Positions 40,919 to 52,200 of a stretch of DNA of 64,000 nt are shown here, in pieces. This DNA is from Streptomyces prunicolor NBRC 13075 (GTDB taxonomy: Bacteria > Actinomycetota > Actinomycetes > Streptomycetales > Streptomycetaceae). Where the stretch lies: positions 1 to 64,000 of the forward strand of contig NZ_BARF01000050.1 of the NCBI RefSeq assembly GCF_000367365.1. Direction: 5' to 3'. The position numbers and the translations under genes were made by a program. The notes below the pieces were generated by a model. That model was not told where the DNA came from, did no database searches, and worked only from the letters and a program-made list of their open reading frames with translations. How positions within the stretch are numbered: position 1 is the first letter of the stretch; every line of letters starts with the position of its first letter.

Positions 40919-42235
40919 ATGAGCGGGGACGCACGCAAGACCGCCGAGGGGCTGACCCACCTCACCGGTTTCGGCAACGAACACAGCTCGGAGGCGGTGC
41001 CGGGCGCCCTGCCCGAGGGCCGCAACGCCCCGCAGCGCGCCCCGCTCGGCCTCTACGCCGAGCAGCTCAGCGGTACGGCGTTCACCGAACCGAGGGCGCA
41101 CAACCGCCGCTCGTGGCTGTATCGCGTCCGCCCCTCGGCCGCGCACCCGGCGTTCACCCGGGCCGACAACGGCTCGATCCTTACGGCGCCCTTCACGGAG
41201 ACGGTGCCCGACCCGAACCGCCTGCGCTGGAACCCGCTCCCCGACCCCGCACCCGGCACCGACTTCCTGGCCGGCCTGTGGACCCTGGGCGGCAACGGCG
41301 ACGCGACCCAGCGCACCGGCATGGCCGTGCACCTCTACCACGCCGACTCCTCGATGGACCGTGTCTTCAGCGACGCGGACGGCGAGCTGCTGATCGTCCC
41401 GGAGCACGGCGGGCTGCTGCTGCGCACGGAGTTCGGGCTCCTCCATGTGGAGCCGGGACATGTCGCGTTGATCCCTCGTGGGGTGCGCTTCCGTGTGGAG
41501 CTACTGGATGCTTCAGCCCGCGGATATGTGTGCGAGAACTATGGGGCGCCCTTCCAACTCCCCGACCTCGGCCCGATCGGCGCCAACGGCCTCGCCAACG
41601 CCCGGGACTTCCGCGCGCCGGTCGCCGCGTACGAGGACGTCGAGGGCCCGGTCGAGGTGGTGAACAAGTTCTGCGGCAACCTCTGGACGGCGACCTACGA
41701 CCACTCGCCCCTCGATGTCGTCGCCTGGCACGGCAACCATGTGCCGTACGCCTATGACCTGCGCCGGTTCAATGTGCTCGGCTCCATCTCCTACGACCAC
41801 CCCGACCCGTCGATCTTCACGGTGCTGACGTCCCCGTCGGACACCCCGGGTCTGGCCGGTGTGGACTTCGTGGTCTTCGCGCCGCGCTGGCTGGTGGGCG
41901 AGGACACGTTCCGGCCGCCGTACTTCCACCGGAACGTGATGAGCGAGTACATGGGGCTCATCGAGGGCGCCTACGACGCGAAGGCCGAGGGTTTCGTGCC
42001 GGGCGGTGGCTCACTGCACAACATGATGTCGGCGCACGGCCCGGACCGGGAGACCTTCGACCGCGCCAGCGCCGCCGAACTGCGACCGCAGAAGATCGAC
42101 GACGGCCTGGCGTTCATGTTCGAGACCCGCTGGCCGGTGACGGCGACGGCCCAGGCGGCGCACGCCGATCACCTCCAGCAGGGCTACGACGAGGTGTGGC
42201 AGGGCCTTCAACGTCACTTCCGCCCCTTGCCCTGA
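40919..42235 (+). CDS. hmgA: Homogentisate 1,2-dioxygenase
   Basis: This is a 438-residue enzyme that opens the ring of homogentisate in tyrosine and phenylalanine degradation, giving maleylacetoacetate. It opens with LTGFGNEHSSEAVPGALPEGRNAPQ and contains the iron-ligand regions YFHRNVMSEYMG and HNMMSAHGPD. Full family length. The next gene is a GntR/HutC-type regulator 60 bases downstream that could control it. Other pathway genes (hydroxyphenylpyruvate dioxygenase, maleylacetoacetate isomerase) are not in the window. Three 21-22 base repeats precede it. Confidence 0.97.
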   Translation: MSGDARKTAEGLTHLTGFGNEHSSEAVPGALPEGRNAPQRAPLGLYAEQLSGTAFTEPRAHNRRSWLYRVRPSAAHPAFTRADNGSILTAPFTETVPDPNRLRWNPLPDPAPGTDFLAGLWTLGGNGDATQRTGMAVHLYHADSSMDRVFSDADGELLIVPEHGGLLLRTEFGLLHVEPGHVALIPRGVRFRVELLDASARGYVCENYGAPFQLPDLGPIGANGLANARDFRAPVAAYEDVEGPVEVVNKFCGNLWTATYDHSPLDVVAWHGNHVPYAYDLRRFNVLGSISYDHPDPSIFTVLTSPSDTPGLAGVDFVVFAPRWLVGEDTFRPPYFHRNVMSEYMGLIEGAYDAKAEGFVPGGGSLHNMMSAHGPDRETFDRASAAELRPQKIDDGLAFMFETRWPVTATAQAAHADHLQQGYDEVWQGLQRHFRPLP

Positions 42236-42295
42236 CAAATCCCCACCGGTTCACGTCCCTTGCACCGATGCCCCCCTACCGGTACGGATGGCCCC

Positions 42296-43048
42296 GTGAC
42301 CTCCTTCGCTCCGGACTCGATCGTCCTGAACCGCAAGCTGCCGCTCTGGTACCAGGTGTCGCAGTCGCTGCGCGCCTCGATACTCGGCCGCTCACCCCGG
42401 GACCCGTTGCGGCTGCCCACGGAGGAGCAACTCGCGGGGCACTACGGCGTCAGCGTGCTCACCATGCGGCAGGCACTGAAGGAGCTGGAGGACGAGGGCC
42501 TGATCACCCGGCACCGCCGCCGGGGCACGTTCATCGAGCCGGACGTCCAGCGGGCCACTCCCGTACGGCTGTTGGGCTCGGTGGACGCGATCGTCGCCCA
42601 GCAGTCCGGCATGACGACCGAACTCCTCGACCACGGCAAGGCGCCCGTACCGCCCGAACTCGCCGAGTACTTCCCGGACTTGCCCGAGGTGGCGACGTAC
42701 CACCGTCTCCGCAGCGACGAGAAGACCGGCGAGCCCACCAACCACGCCCGCAACCACATCCGCCCCGAACTCGCCGCCCGCCTCGTCTTGGACGACCTGA
42801 TCCGCTGGCCGATGACCAAGGTGCTGCGGGACGTCGTCGGCGCGGACATCAGCCGCATCACGGACACGGTGGAGGCCCGCCTCGCCGACCCGGAGACCGC
42901 CCGCCTCCTCCAAGTCCCGCTCCTCAGCCCGATCCTGCACTACACGGGCATCACCTACGACACACAGGGCAGAGTCCTGGACGTGGCAGTCATCCACTAC
43001 CGGGGCGACCGTTTCTCCTTCTCGGTCACGCTCGACTCCGCGAACTGA
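42296..43048 (+). CDS. GntR family regulator with UTRA domain (HutC type)
   Basis: This protein is about 250 residues long. The N-terminal winged helix reads PLWYQVSQSLRASIL...RLPTEEQLAGHYGVSVLTMRQALKELEDEGLITRHRRRGTFIEP. A UTRA effector domain follows from about residue 90 (VATYHRLRSDEKTGEP...ILHYTGITYDTQGRVLDVAVIHYRGDRFSFSV). The GTG at 42296 was chosen because it places the winged helix at the usual distance from the start. An ATG at 42260 is an alternative. It directly follows hmgA, so control of homogentisate degradation is plausible. Confidence 0.85.
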   Translation: MTSFAPDSIVLNRKLPLWYQVSQSLRASILGRSPRDPLRLPTEEQLAGHYGVSVLTMRQALKELEDEGLITRHRRRGTFIEPDVQRATPVRLLGSVDAIVAQQSGMTTELLDHGKAPVPPELAEYFPDLPEVATYHRLRSDEKTGEPTNHARNHIRPELAARLVLDDLIRWPMTKVLRDVVGADISRITDTVEARLADPETARLLQVPLLSPILHYTGITYDTQGRVLDVAVIHYRGDRFSFSVTLDSAN

Positions 43049-43060
43049 CGTCGTCGTACG

Positions 43061-44227
43061 ATGCCAGGCGTGACGCACGACGACGCTCCGCTGCTCGCGG
43101 ACCTCATGCCGTGGTCCGTCGCACCGATCCGGCTCGGCCGGGGGTGGCCGACGGCACCTGACCCGGCAACCCTGAAAGCCCGCTGGGACGCCCTGGTGAA
43201 GGCCGAAGTCCCCGACCGGGAAACCCTGTTCGAGCCGACCCGCTCACGCACCCTGCACTCGGCGGTGTCCCAACTCCCCGGCCAGCCCAGCGGCACGGAG
43301 AAACTCATCCGGGCCACAGGCCCCTCCCCGGACCCGATCCGCGTCCTGCACGCCCCCTTCGACGAGCAGTGGCTGATCCCCGACCACCGCCTGATCGACG
43401 TGGCCCGGCCGGAGTTGTGGCGGGTGGCGGACGAACGCCAGATCTTCGTGGTGGAGACACCGGGCGTCCCCGGCACCTCCGGCCCCCTCCTGCTCGCGTC
43501 CACGATCCTCCCCCTGGTCCGCCCCGGCCGTGTTCACCCGCTCTACCGACGCCCCAACGCCGAGGAACCGAACCTCGCCCCGGGCCTGCTGCCCCACCTC
43601 GCAACCCACCTCGGCCACTCCCCCACCCCGGCGGACGTCCTCGCCTGGACGGTGACGACAGCCCGCCCCGGCCCGGCCGTACCCCTGACCCGGGACCCCG
43701 AACTCTGGGCACGTGGCGTCGAGTTGGGCCACCGCATCCTCTGGCTGATGCGCCGCAACGGCGACCGCCCCAAACTCCCCGGCGGCCGACGCCCGTACGT
43801 CCGCGCCCCGTTGCCGCCCCTCCCCCTCACCCTTCACTACGACCGCGACGAGGAGACCCTGCACCTCGATGAGGGCCGCATCTCCCCGGTACCGCCCGAG
43901 TCCTGGGACTTCGAGGTGAGCGGGGTACGGGTACTGGAGCAGTGGTTCAACTCCCGGACGGCGGAGGCCGATCCGGGCACGCTTGCGGCGATCCGTCCCC
44001 CCACCTGGCAACAGACGTGGACGTCGGAACTGCTGGAGCTGATCACAGTGTTGGCGCTGCTGGCGGAACTGCGCCCACAGCAGCAGGAGTTGGAGGTGAC
44101 GGACCAGATCACGGCGGCCGAGCTGCGCAAGGCAGGCGTCCTCCCGGCACCGGAGTGGACCCGCCACCCCGCATCGGTCCTCGACCACCACGAGGAGGGC
44201 CCGGAGGGCCAGTTCGCACTGCTCTAG
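43061..44227 (+). CDS. Stand-alone type ISP restriction/modification specificity-like protein
   Basis: This 388-residue protein corresponds to the C-terminal target-recognition part of type ISP restriction-modification enzymes. Recognised stretches are SRTLHSAVSQLPGQPS, LHAPFDEQWLIPDHRLIDVARPELWRV and FVVETPGVPG. The nuclease, helicase and methyltransferase domains of complete enzymes are absent, and no such gene lies next to it. Stand-alone versions are common in Streptomyces and their role is unknown. It starts 12 bases after the GntR stop codon. Its stop codon TAG is the first part of a 43-bp element repeated at 57666-57708. Confidence 0.75.
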   Translation: MPGVTHDDAPLLADLMPWSVAPIRLGRGWPTAPDPATLKARWDALVKAEVPDRETLFEPTRSRTLHSAVSQLPGQPSGTEKLIRATGPSPDPIRVLHAPFDEQWLIPDHRLIDVARPELWRVADERQIFVVETPGVPGTSGPLLLASTILPLVRPGRVHPLYRRPNAEEPNLAPGLLPHLATHLGHSPTPADVLAWTVTTARPGPAVPLTRDPELWARGVELGHRILWLMRRNGDRPKLPGGRRPYVRAPLPPLPLTLHYDRDEETLHLDEGRISPVPPESWDFEVSGVRVLEQWFNSRTAEADPGTLAAIRPPTWQQTWTSELLELITVLALLAELRPQQQELEVTDQITAAELRKAGVLPAPEWTRHPASVLDHHEEGPEGQFALL

Positions 44228-44266
44228 CCCCAAAGCCGTACAAACAGGGCTGGAGGTGTGGTTGTC
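44224..44266 (+). repeat. 43-bp element, left copy of an inverted pair
   Basis: Begins at CTAG (including the stop codon of the type ISP gene) and ends gtgtggttgtc at the stop codon of the BMP-like gene. The same 43 bases recur in opposite orientation at 57666-57708 with five differences. The conserved cores are ccaaagccgta (allowing one change before it) and gggctggaggtgtggttgtc. It may be a bidirectional terminator or the end of a mobile unit. Confidence 0.7.
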
Positions 44267-44807
44267 AGGCGTCGGGTGGGGTGAGCCTCGCGATGAGGCT
44301 TTCGACTTTCGCCGACAGGCCCTTGCTGTCGTCCGTCGCCGCGACGGACGCGATGCGCGGGTGGCTGGAGGCGCCACCGACCAGGGCGAACCGCTGGTGC
44401 GGGTTGGCGGTGGCGGCGGCCTCGGTGGCTGGTTTCATACCGGTGCCGACGGCGATGATCAGACCGCAGTGCTGCTGAACGGCACCGTTGATGTACGGCA
44501 GTGCGGCCTTGGCGTCGATGGTCGGCGTGGGGAATCGCTGGGCGTTGACGTGACCGGCCCGGGCGGCCTGCTGCATGCCCTGCCAGGCGGCCCGGGCGAG
44601 CCCGGCGTCGGTGGCGTTGGTGGGCGAGACGAGCAGGCAGGCGCGGAAGTTGCGGGAGACGTTGTCCGCCCGGGGGCTCGGGGCGTCGTTCCCGGTCAGG
44701 AGTATGGAGAGCGTCACGACGACGACGGCGGTCACGGCGCCACCGCCGACGAGGACCGGGCGTCTGCGGACACCGCCGACGAGGCGCGCGATGGTCGGAA
44801 CCGGCAT
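44265..44807 (-). CDS. Membrane-anchored BMP-like (periplasmic-binding fold) protein
   Basis: This is a 180-residue protein with one N-terminal hydrophobic helix (VGGGAVTAVVVVTLSILLTG). The extracellular domain looks like half of a BMP-type periplasmic binding protein: FRACLLVSPTNATDAGLARAAWQGMQQAA, then CGLIIAVGTGMKPATEAAATANP and RFALVGGA. Full-length BMP binding proteins have two such lobes. It is encoded just after the mycosin gene (54 bases) and probably with it. Such small proteins are often next to mycosins in Streptomyces, but their role is not known. Confidence 0.65.
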   Translation of the reverse strand: MPVPTIARLVGGVRRRPVLVGGGAVTAVVVVTLSILLTGNDAPSPRADNVSRNFRACLLVSPTNATDAGLARAAWQGMQQAARAGHVNAQRFPTPTIDAKAALPYINGAVQQHCGLIIAVGTGMKPATEAAATANPHQRFALVGGASSHPRIASVAATDDSKGLSAKVESLIARLTPPDA

Positions 44808-44861
44808 GGCGATGATCCTTGCTGCTGGTCGGTGGCGGGGTCGGGAGCTGGGGCACCGGGC

Positions 44862-46040
44862 TCAGGAGGTGCGGCGGCGGCGCCGGAACACCGCGAGCCC
44901 ACCCGCGGCGATCGCCACCGACGCGGCGGCGATGCCGCCGACGGCCCAGGGCAAGGCGGCGCTCTGCCGTGCGGACTGGGCCGCCGTGCCGCCGACGGCA
45001 GCGATCAGCGGGTTGGTACGGGCGGCCGGGGCCGGGGCCCGCAGGGCCTTCAGCGGGTTGACGACGCCGTATCCGAGCTGGTCGTCGCGGCCGTGGACGC
45101 CTCCCGCGCCGGTCGGCCGGTCGGCGGTGGTGATGAGCCGGGCGATGATCTGCCCGGCGCTCTCCGAAGGAAACGCGGCGCGTAGCAGTGCGGCGGTGGC
45201 GGAGACATAAGGAGCGGAATAGCTTGTTCCGTCCTTGGTGAGATAGCCGCCGCTGTTGTTCGTCGAATAGATGCCGACTGCCGGGGCGGCCAAGGATATG
45301 TACGAGCCCGATTCGCTGGTCGGCCAGAATGCGCTGTCCTGAGTTGTTCCGGAAACGGCGACGACCCCGGGGAACGCGGCCGGATAACTGACCTGGTTCC
45401 CCGCCCGCCCGTCGTTGCCCGCTGCCGCCACCACGACGATGTCGTGCGCGACCGCGTAGCCGACGGCGTCGCGGAGCTGCGGGTCGGCCACGTCGGTGGT
45501 CATCGAGATATTGATGACCTTGGCTCCGTGCCGGGCGGCGTAGACGATGCCCTCGGCGAGCGCGAGCGGATCCGCGGCGCCGTCGGTGCTGATCCGGACG
45601 GGCAGGATCGACGAAGCGGGGGCCAGCCCTGCCATGCCGTGCCCAGTGCCGCCGGTTGCCGCGATGACTCCGGCGACCGATGTGCCGTGCGAGTCGTCGG
45701 AGACATCGATCTGGCCGTTGGCCGCCTGGCGGGTGATGTCCGTACCCGGCAGCACCCGCCCGGCGAGGTCGGGGTGACTGGCACCGACGCCACTGTCGAC
45801 CACCGCCACGGTGACACCGGCTCCCCGGCTGCGCCCCCAGACCTTCACCGCGTCGAAGTGCTGTGCGTCCAGCGGCCATTCGGCACTGAGCGGCGTCACA
45901 CCCGCCAACGGCGCGGCGGACGCGCCGGTCGCGGACAACGCCGACAGGACGAGCAGCGGCAGCAGAACGCCGTACGACAACGCCCGTAGGGTGCCGGTCC
46001 GTTGTGGTCCCATCCCCGCCGACCGTCCTCTGTCCGCCAT
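44862..46040 (-). CDS. mycP: Type VII secretion-associated serine protease, mycosin
   Basis: This is a 392-residue membrane-anchored subtilisin-type protease. The signal peptide covers residues about 18-43. The catalytic triad is Asp82 (VAVVDSGVG), His118 (DSHGTSVAG) and Ser273 (GTSYSAP), with oxyanion Asn209 (AAAGNDG). A Pro/Ala linker and a C-terminal helix (AVGGIAAASVAIAAGGLAVF) with basic tail RRRRR-type anchor close the chain. Mycosins normally belong to ESX/type VII loci, but no EccC, EccD or WXG100 gene is present here, so it is an orphan. It is divergent from the giant RHS gene across 207 bases. Confidence 0.88.
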   Translation of the reverse strand: MADRGRSAGMGPQRTGTLRALSYGVLLPLLVLSALSATGASAAPLAGVTPLSAEWPLDAQHFDAVKVWGRSRGAGVTVAVVDSGVGASHPDLAGRVLPGTDITRQAANGQIDVSDDSHGTSVAGVIAATGGTGHGMAGLAPASSILPVRISTDGAADPLALAEGIVYAARHGAKVINISMTTDVADPQLRDAVGYAVAHDIVVVAAAGNDGRAGNQVSYPAAFPGVVAVSGTTQDSAFWPTSESGSYISLAAPAVGIYSTNNSGGYLTKDGTSYSAPYVSATAALLRAAFPSESAGQIIARLITTADRPTGAGGVHGRDDQLGYGVVNPLKALRAPAPAARTNPLIAAVGGTAAQSARQSAALPWAVGGIAAASVAIAAGGLAVFRRRRRTS

Positions 46041-46247
46041 TCAGCCCCGGCCCCCCGCCGGGGGAGTCAGCTTCTCCCGCGAACGGGTCGTCACATCCCT
46101 CGAAATAGCAAAGAAATGCTCGCGGAATGATCAATGCCGGGTCGGTGTTGAGGAAATTTGGACGATATGGCACGAGATGAATGACTGTCCGGATTCGGTT
46201 CCGTACTGATAGAAGGTCCCCCAACCGGCCTGGCACCCAAGGGGCTT

Positions 46248-49200
46248 GTGGTTCTTCTGGGGGGTAGAACAACGGTGGGTCATTTCTGGATATCCGCTCG
46301 TCGTGCGCCGGGTTCGTTAAGGGCGACGGCGTTTTTGGCGGTTACCGCGTTGGTCGTCACCTATGGCGGGCAGTCGGCGGTGGCGTTGCCGGTTTCGGCG
46401 GCGGCGCCTGTCACGCCGGTGCAGCAGGGTGGTTCGGCGGCGGGCAAGAAGCACGCGGTTTCCGCGTCGGCCACGGCGAGCAAGGCGAAGTCGAAGGTCG
46501 GCGCCTCGGCGACCGGTCCGGTCAAGGGTGCCGTGCCGGCCTACAAGCCCCATGCCGAGCAGGGTGATCCGGCCGGCTCGGGCAGCCGGGTGCACAAGGC
46601 ACCCAAGCCGGTTGCCGACGTACCGGCACCGGCGCGCAAGAAGCCGCAGGGCTTCAGTGCGTCCACCAGCGTCGAGCAGCCCAAGCTGGACACCGCGACC
46701 ACCACCGTGTTCAAGAACGCCGACGGTACGTACACCGCCCAGATCCACACCCATACCGTCAACGAGCGTCGCTCCGACGGCAGTTGGGCCCGCATCGCAC
46801 CTTCCACGACCGACTCCGCTCCCGCGACCGGCTCAGCGACGCCGAGCGCTGCCGCGTCGCCCGGTGCATCGGACGCATCCGACGCGTCGTACCGGACGCT
46901 GACGCCCGCCGCCGCCAACCCGACCGGCCAGGGCGCTACTTCGGCCACGACCTACGTCGAGTCCGGGGTGACGCAGAACTTCAACGGCAACGGGCAGTTG
47001 TACGTGGGCCAGTACCTCAGCCACACCTACAACTCCTACCTGCAGTTCAGTGGTTTCAAGACGCAGTTCGCGAACGACTACATCGTCAACTCCACGCTCT
47101 GGCTCGACACCGAGTTCTCGGGCAAGGACACCAGCGGCACCTGTTCGGTCCAGCCGGTGAACGTCGCCGCGGTAGGCGCCACTTGGGATCCGACGAAGAT
47201 CAATACCTATCCGGGTCCGGCGGCCGGTGCGCAGATCGGCAGTGCCTCTTTCGCCGCCGGGACCGACTGTGCCAACGGCCGCCAGTGGGAGGGCGTCAGC
47301 CTGAACACCGCGACGGCGATGAACTGGGCGCACGGCTGGGCGGCCAACTACGGGCTGCAACTCAGCGCCCCCAACACCGCTGCCGGGGCGAAGGAGTTCT
47401 ACGCGGACGACGCCTACCTCGCGGTGGAATACACGCCGAACGGCGCCGGAGCCTCGTACTCCGAGGTCAGCTACGCCTCGCCGTGGAACAACCAGCCCGG
47501 CTGGGGCAAGGTCACCGTGCAGAACCGGGGCACCGCGACCTGGACCCCGACCAACGGCTACAAGCTCTCCTACCAGCTCTACACCGTCTCCGGCACCACC
47601 CGCACGCTGCTCACCACCCCGGCCTCGACCCCCGCCGTGATGCCGTCGACGGTCGCGCCGAACCAGCCGGTCACCGTCACCGCCGCCGTCCCCGCGCTCA
47701 CCGCGGGGGTGACGTATCTGATCTGCTGGGACATGGCGTACAACGGTGTGCTGTTCTCCACCTACGGCGTCCCGCAGACCTGTTACTCGCTGCCGGTGGT
47801 CAACAACCCGCCGATCATCGACACCTTCACCCCGGGCAACAACGGTTCTGTCTTCAGCCTCACCCCCACCCTCGGTGTCACCGGGCACGACCCGGACAAC
47901 TACCCGGGTACCGCGCTCAGTTACTCCTTCGCGGTCTACGCCAACGGTTCGACCACCGCGCTGGCGACCTCGGGGGCGATCGCCACCTCGACCTGGGTGG
48001 TGCCGGCGGCCAAACTCGCCTGGGGCGGCACGTACTACTGGACCGCGCTGGTCAGCGACGGCAACGCGACTTCCCTGTGGTCCGCACCGGACTACTTCAA
48101 CATCCCTTCCGCGCCACAGCCGTTGGTGACCGCGCACCTGGGCGTCGCCCCGTACGACACGACCGTCAAGGGCGTCGACCCCCAGATGGGCGACTACTCC
48201 ACCCAGGCGACCGACCTGTCGGTGGGCGCGGTGGCCGACGGCCCGGCGCTGAACATCGAGCGGACCTACAACAGCCTTGACCCGGGCGTCTTCAAGGCGT
48301 TCGGTGCGGGCTGGTCGTCGATGCTGGACATGCGGGCGACGCCGGACTCCGACGGTTCCGGCAGCATGGTGATCACGCTCGCCGACGGCCGGCAGGAGCG
48401 CTTCGGTGCCAACGGTGACGGCACCTACAGCCCCCCGGCCGGTGACTACGCGGTCCTGACGGTCCCACCGGACGGCTACGGCGTCTCGGGTTTCGCGCTG
48501 ACCGAGAAGTCCGGCATGCGCTACATCTTCACCGTCGGGGCCACCGACCCGGTCACCGGTCAGCCGTACTGGGGCCTGTCCGAGTTCGGCAACCGCAACG
48601 GCCACGGAGTGGACTTCGACTGGAAGACGGTCACCCTCACCCTGCCCGGCGGCACCACCACCGCCGTCAAGGAACCGGTCCAGGCCGGATACGGCTTCAA
48701 CCAGGACAACGGTTACAACGACGGCGCCACCAACAGTGCGCCCGACACGGACATCCTTCTCGAACTGACCTGGGGTGTACAGCAGTTGACGGCGACGGAC
48801 GGCGCTGTCAAGAACGTCCCGCATGTCGTCTCGGTGACCGACCGCACGGTCGCCGGGGTCACCCACCCCTGGACGTACGCCTACAACGCCGCGAACTACC
48901 TCACGGGTGTGTGCCCGCCGGCGACCAGCACCACCACGTCCACGGCCTGCACCGGCTACACGTACACCTCGGGCACCAGTTCCGGATCGCACTTCGCCTC
49001 GATGGTCCAGGACTCCAACCCGACCGACTACTGGCGGTTCGGTGACGCCACCGGTTCCACGACCGCCGCCGACAGTGTCGTGGTCAACCAGGGCACCACC
49101 AACGCCACGCTGGCCAATGTCACCCTCGGTCAGCCCGGCCCGCTGGCCGGATCGCCCGCCACCGCCGCGTCGTTCAACGGCACCAGTTCCTATGCCGCGC

Positions 49201-52200
49201 TGCCGGACAACCTGGTGGCGGCCGGCAGCAACCTCGCGGTCGGCATGTGGTTCAACACCACCCAGGCCGGGGGCACGCTGTTCTCGTACCAGAGCGGGAA
49301 GCCGGGCACGGCCGTCACCTCCGGTTACGTCCCGTCGATCTACATCGGCAGCGACGGCAAGCTCCGCGCCGAGTTCTGGAACGGGCATGCCGCACCGATG
49401 ACCTCACCGACCGCGGTCAACGACGGCAAATGGCACTACCTGGTGCTCTCCGGCGCCCGGACCGACCAGACTCTCTTCCTCGACGGTGCGCAGGTCGCCA
49501 CCCTCACCGGCGCCACCATCACCTTCGGCGCCTGGCCGTACACCACGGTCGGCGCGGGTGAACTCACCGGCTCCTGGCCGGCCAGCCCGACCGCCAACGC
49601 GCTGGGCTTCTTCAACGGCAAGATCCAGGACGTCTCCTTCCTGCAGCACCCGCTCGGTCTCCCCGCCGTCCAGCAGGAGTACGCCTCCGGGACGCTCGCC
49701 GCCGACGAGCTCACCGGCACCCAACTGCCTTCCGGCAAGACCGCGTTGGCCGTCACCTACAACGCGCTCACCGACCGCGCGGCGACCGTCACCGACGCCG
49801 ACGGCGGTACCTACCGGCTCGCCTCCCCGGTCACCACGGGCAGCAGCGCCGCCTACTACGGCGCCGTCCGCGGCACCCGGCCCTCGTACGACTACCCGAT
49901 GACCGAGCAGGCCGGTCTCACCGCGGTCAACCAGTACGGCATCGACAAGGCGGCCGACAGCGCCACCGACGGCATCTACAACGACGTCATGCTGGGCGAA
50001 CCCGGTATCTTCGGCCCCGGCGGGGACACCGCCGCAGGTTTCAACGGCACCTCCTCGTACCTCTCGCTGCCCTCCGGCGCCCTGGACGACAGCACCGGGA
50101 ACGCCACCGTCGCCCTGTGGTTCAACACCAAGCAGGCCGGCGGGGTGCTCTTCTCGTACCAGAACGGCCGGACCGGCTCGGTGCCCACCAGCTACACCCC
50201 GGCCCTCTACATCGGCTCGGACGGTCTGCTGCACGGCCAGTTCTGGGACGGCACCACTTCCCCGATGGCGTCCAAGGCCGTTGTCAACGACGGCAATTGG
50301 CACCTGGTCGAACTCAGCGCCACCGGCACCACCCAGACCCTGTGGCTCGACGGCCAGAGCCAGGCCACCCGCGCGGGCAAGTCCATCGCGGGCCAGGCGG
50401 CGACCTGGGGCGAGACGACGGTGACCGTCGGCGCCGGGTACATCGCAGGATCCTGGCCCAAGCTCCCCACCGCCAACGCCCAGGGCTACTTCAACGGTGA
50501 GATCGGTCAGGTCGGGGTCTACAAGACCGACCTCGACCTGACCGGAGTCGAGGCCGCGCTCGGCCTGTACCAGGCCAAGGGCTCCGCCACCACCCTGATG
50601 CCGTCGACCACGGTCACCGTCACCGATCCCACCCAGGGCACCGAGAAGTACGCCTTCGACCCGGCCAGCGGCAACCGCACCACCTCCGTGACCGACGCGC
50701 TCGGCGGCACCACCAGTTACGCCTACGACTCCCTCGGCTTCCAGGACGCGAGCACCGACCCCGACGGGCACACCGTCACCCGCCGGCACGACGTGTACGG
50801 CAACGTACTGACCACCACCACCTGCCGTGCGGCCAACTCCTGCCAGACCTCGTACTTCAGCTACCACACCAACGCCGCCAACCCGATGGACCCGCTCAAC
50901 GGCAAGGTCCTCTACGCCGCCGACGCCCGCTCCGGAGCCACCGGGACCGCCGACCCGGCCTACCGCACGGCCTACACGTACACCCCGTTCGGCGCCATCG
51001 CCTCGGTGACCACGCCCCCGACCTCGGACTACCCGAGCGGACGGACCGTCAAGTACAGGTACTACAACAACAACGAGACGTTCACCAACACCCTCGGCGT
51101 CGTCACCAACGAGCCCTACGGGATGCTCGCAACGGTCACCGACCCCAGGGGCCAGGTCACCAGGTTCACCTACTGCTACGGACAGGTCTGCAGCGAGACC
51201 GACCCCTCCGGCGAGACCACCTACTCCAGCCACGACGTGTTCGGCCGGCTGACCACCAAGGCGGTCAGCTCCGACACCTACCCGGTGACCTTCACCTACT
51301 ACGGGGCGCCGGTCGGCGGTGTGCAGACCCATTACACCTACGACGCCCTCGACCGGGTCTCCACCGTCACCGACCAGGCCACCACCGACGCCGTCACCAG
51401 CACCGTCCACACCCCGAAAACCACCTACAGCTACGACGCCGACGGTGACCTGACCGGCAGTTCGACCGCCGACACCACCGGCCTCGACGCCACCCGCAGC
51501 ACCGGCTACGTCTACGACGACCAGAACCGGGTCATCACCGCCACCGACCCGGCGAACCTGGCGACCCACTACACGTACGACACCTCCGGCCGGACCACCA
51601 CCCGCACCGACCCCGGCGGGACCACCTACAGCTACGGCTACTCGGCGACCGGGCAGCTGCTCACCACCACCCTGAACGGCTGGACCGGCGACCCGACCGC
51701 GCCCTCCGGCGCGCAGGACCTCGTACTGGAGTCGCGGGCCTACGACCCGGCCGGGCGGCTGGCCTCCGTCACCGACTCCATGGGCCGCACCACCGGCTAC
51801 AGCTACTTCGACGACGACCGGCTGCAGTCCGAGACCGTCGCCTCCGGCACCGCGTCCGCCGTCACCGACAAGGCGTACGACTACGACGCGGCCGGCAACC
51901 GCACCTGGGAATGCGACGTCTGGACCGGCACCTCCTGCACCCGGCAGACCACGTACTCCGTCGACGCCGCGGACCGCACCACCAGCACCGCCGTCGACCC
52001 CACAGGCGTCAACCGGGTCACCGCCAACACCTTCGACCCGGACGACAACGTCCTGTCCCAACTCCTCACCGGCGACGGCCAGACCCGCCAGGTCGGCTAC
52101 TCCTACGACGCCGCGGGCAACACCACCTCGCAGTCCGTACGCACCGACGCCACCGGGCCGACCGGCTACTGGCCGCTGACCGACGGCGCGGTCAACGCCG

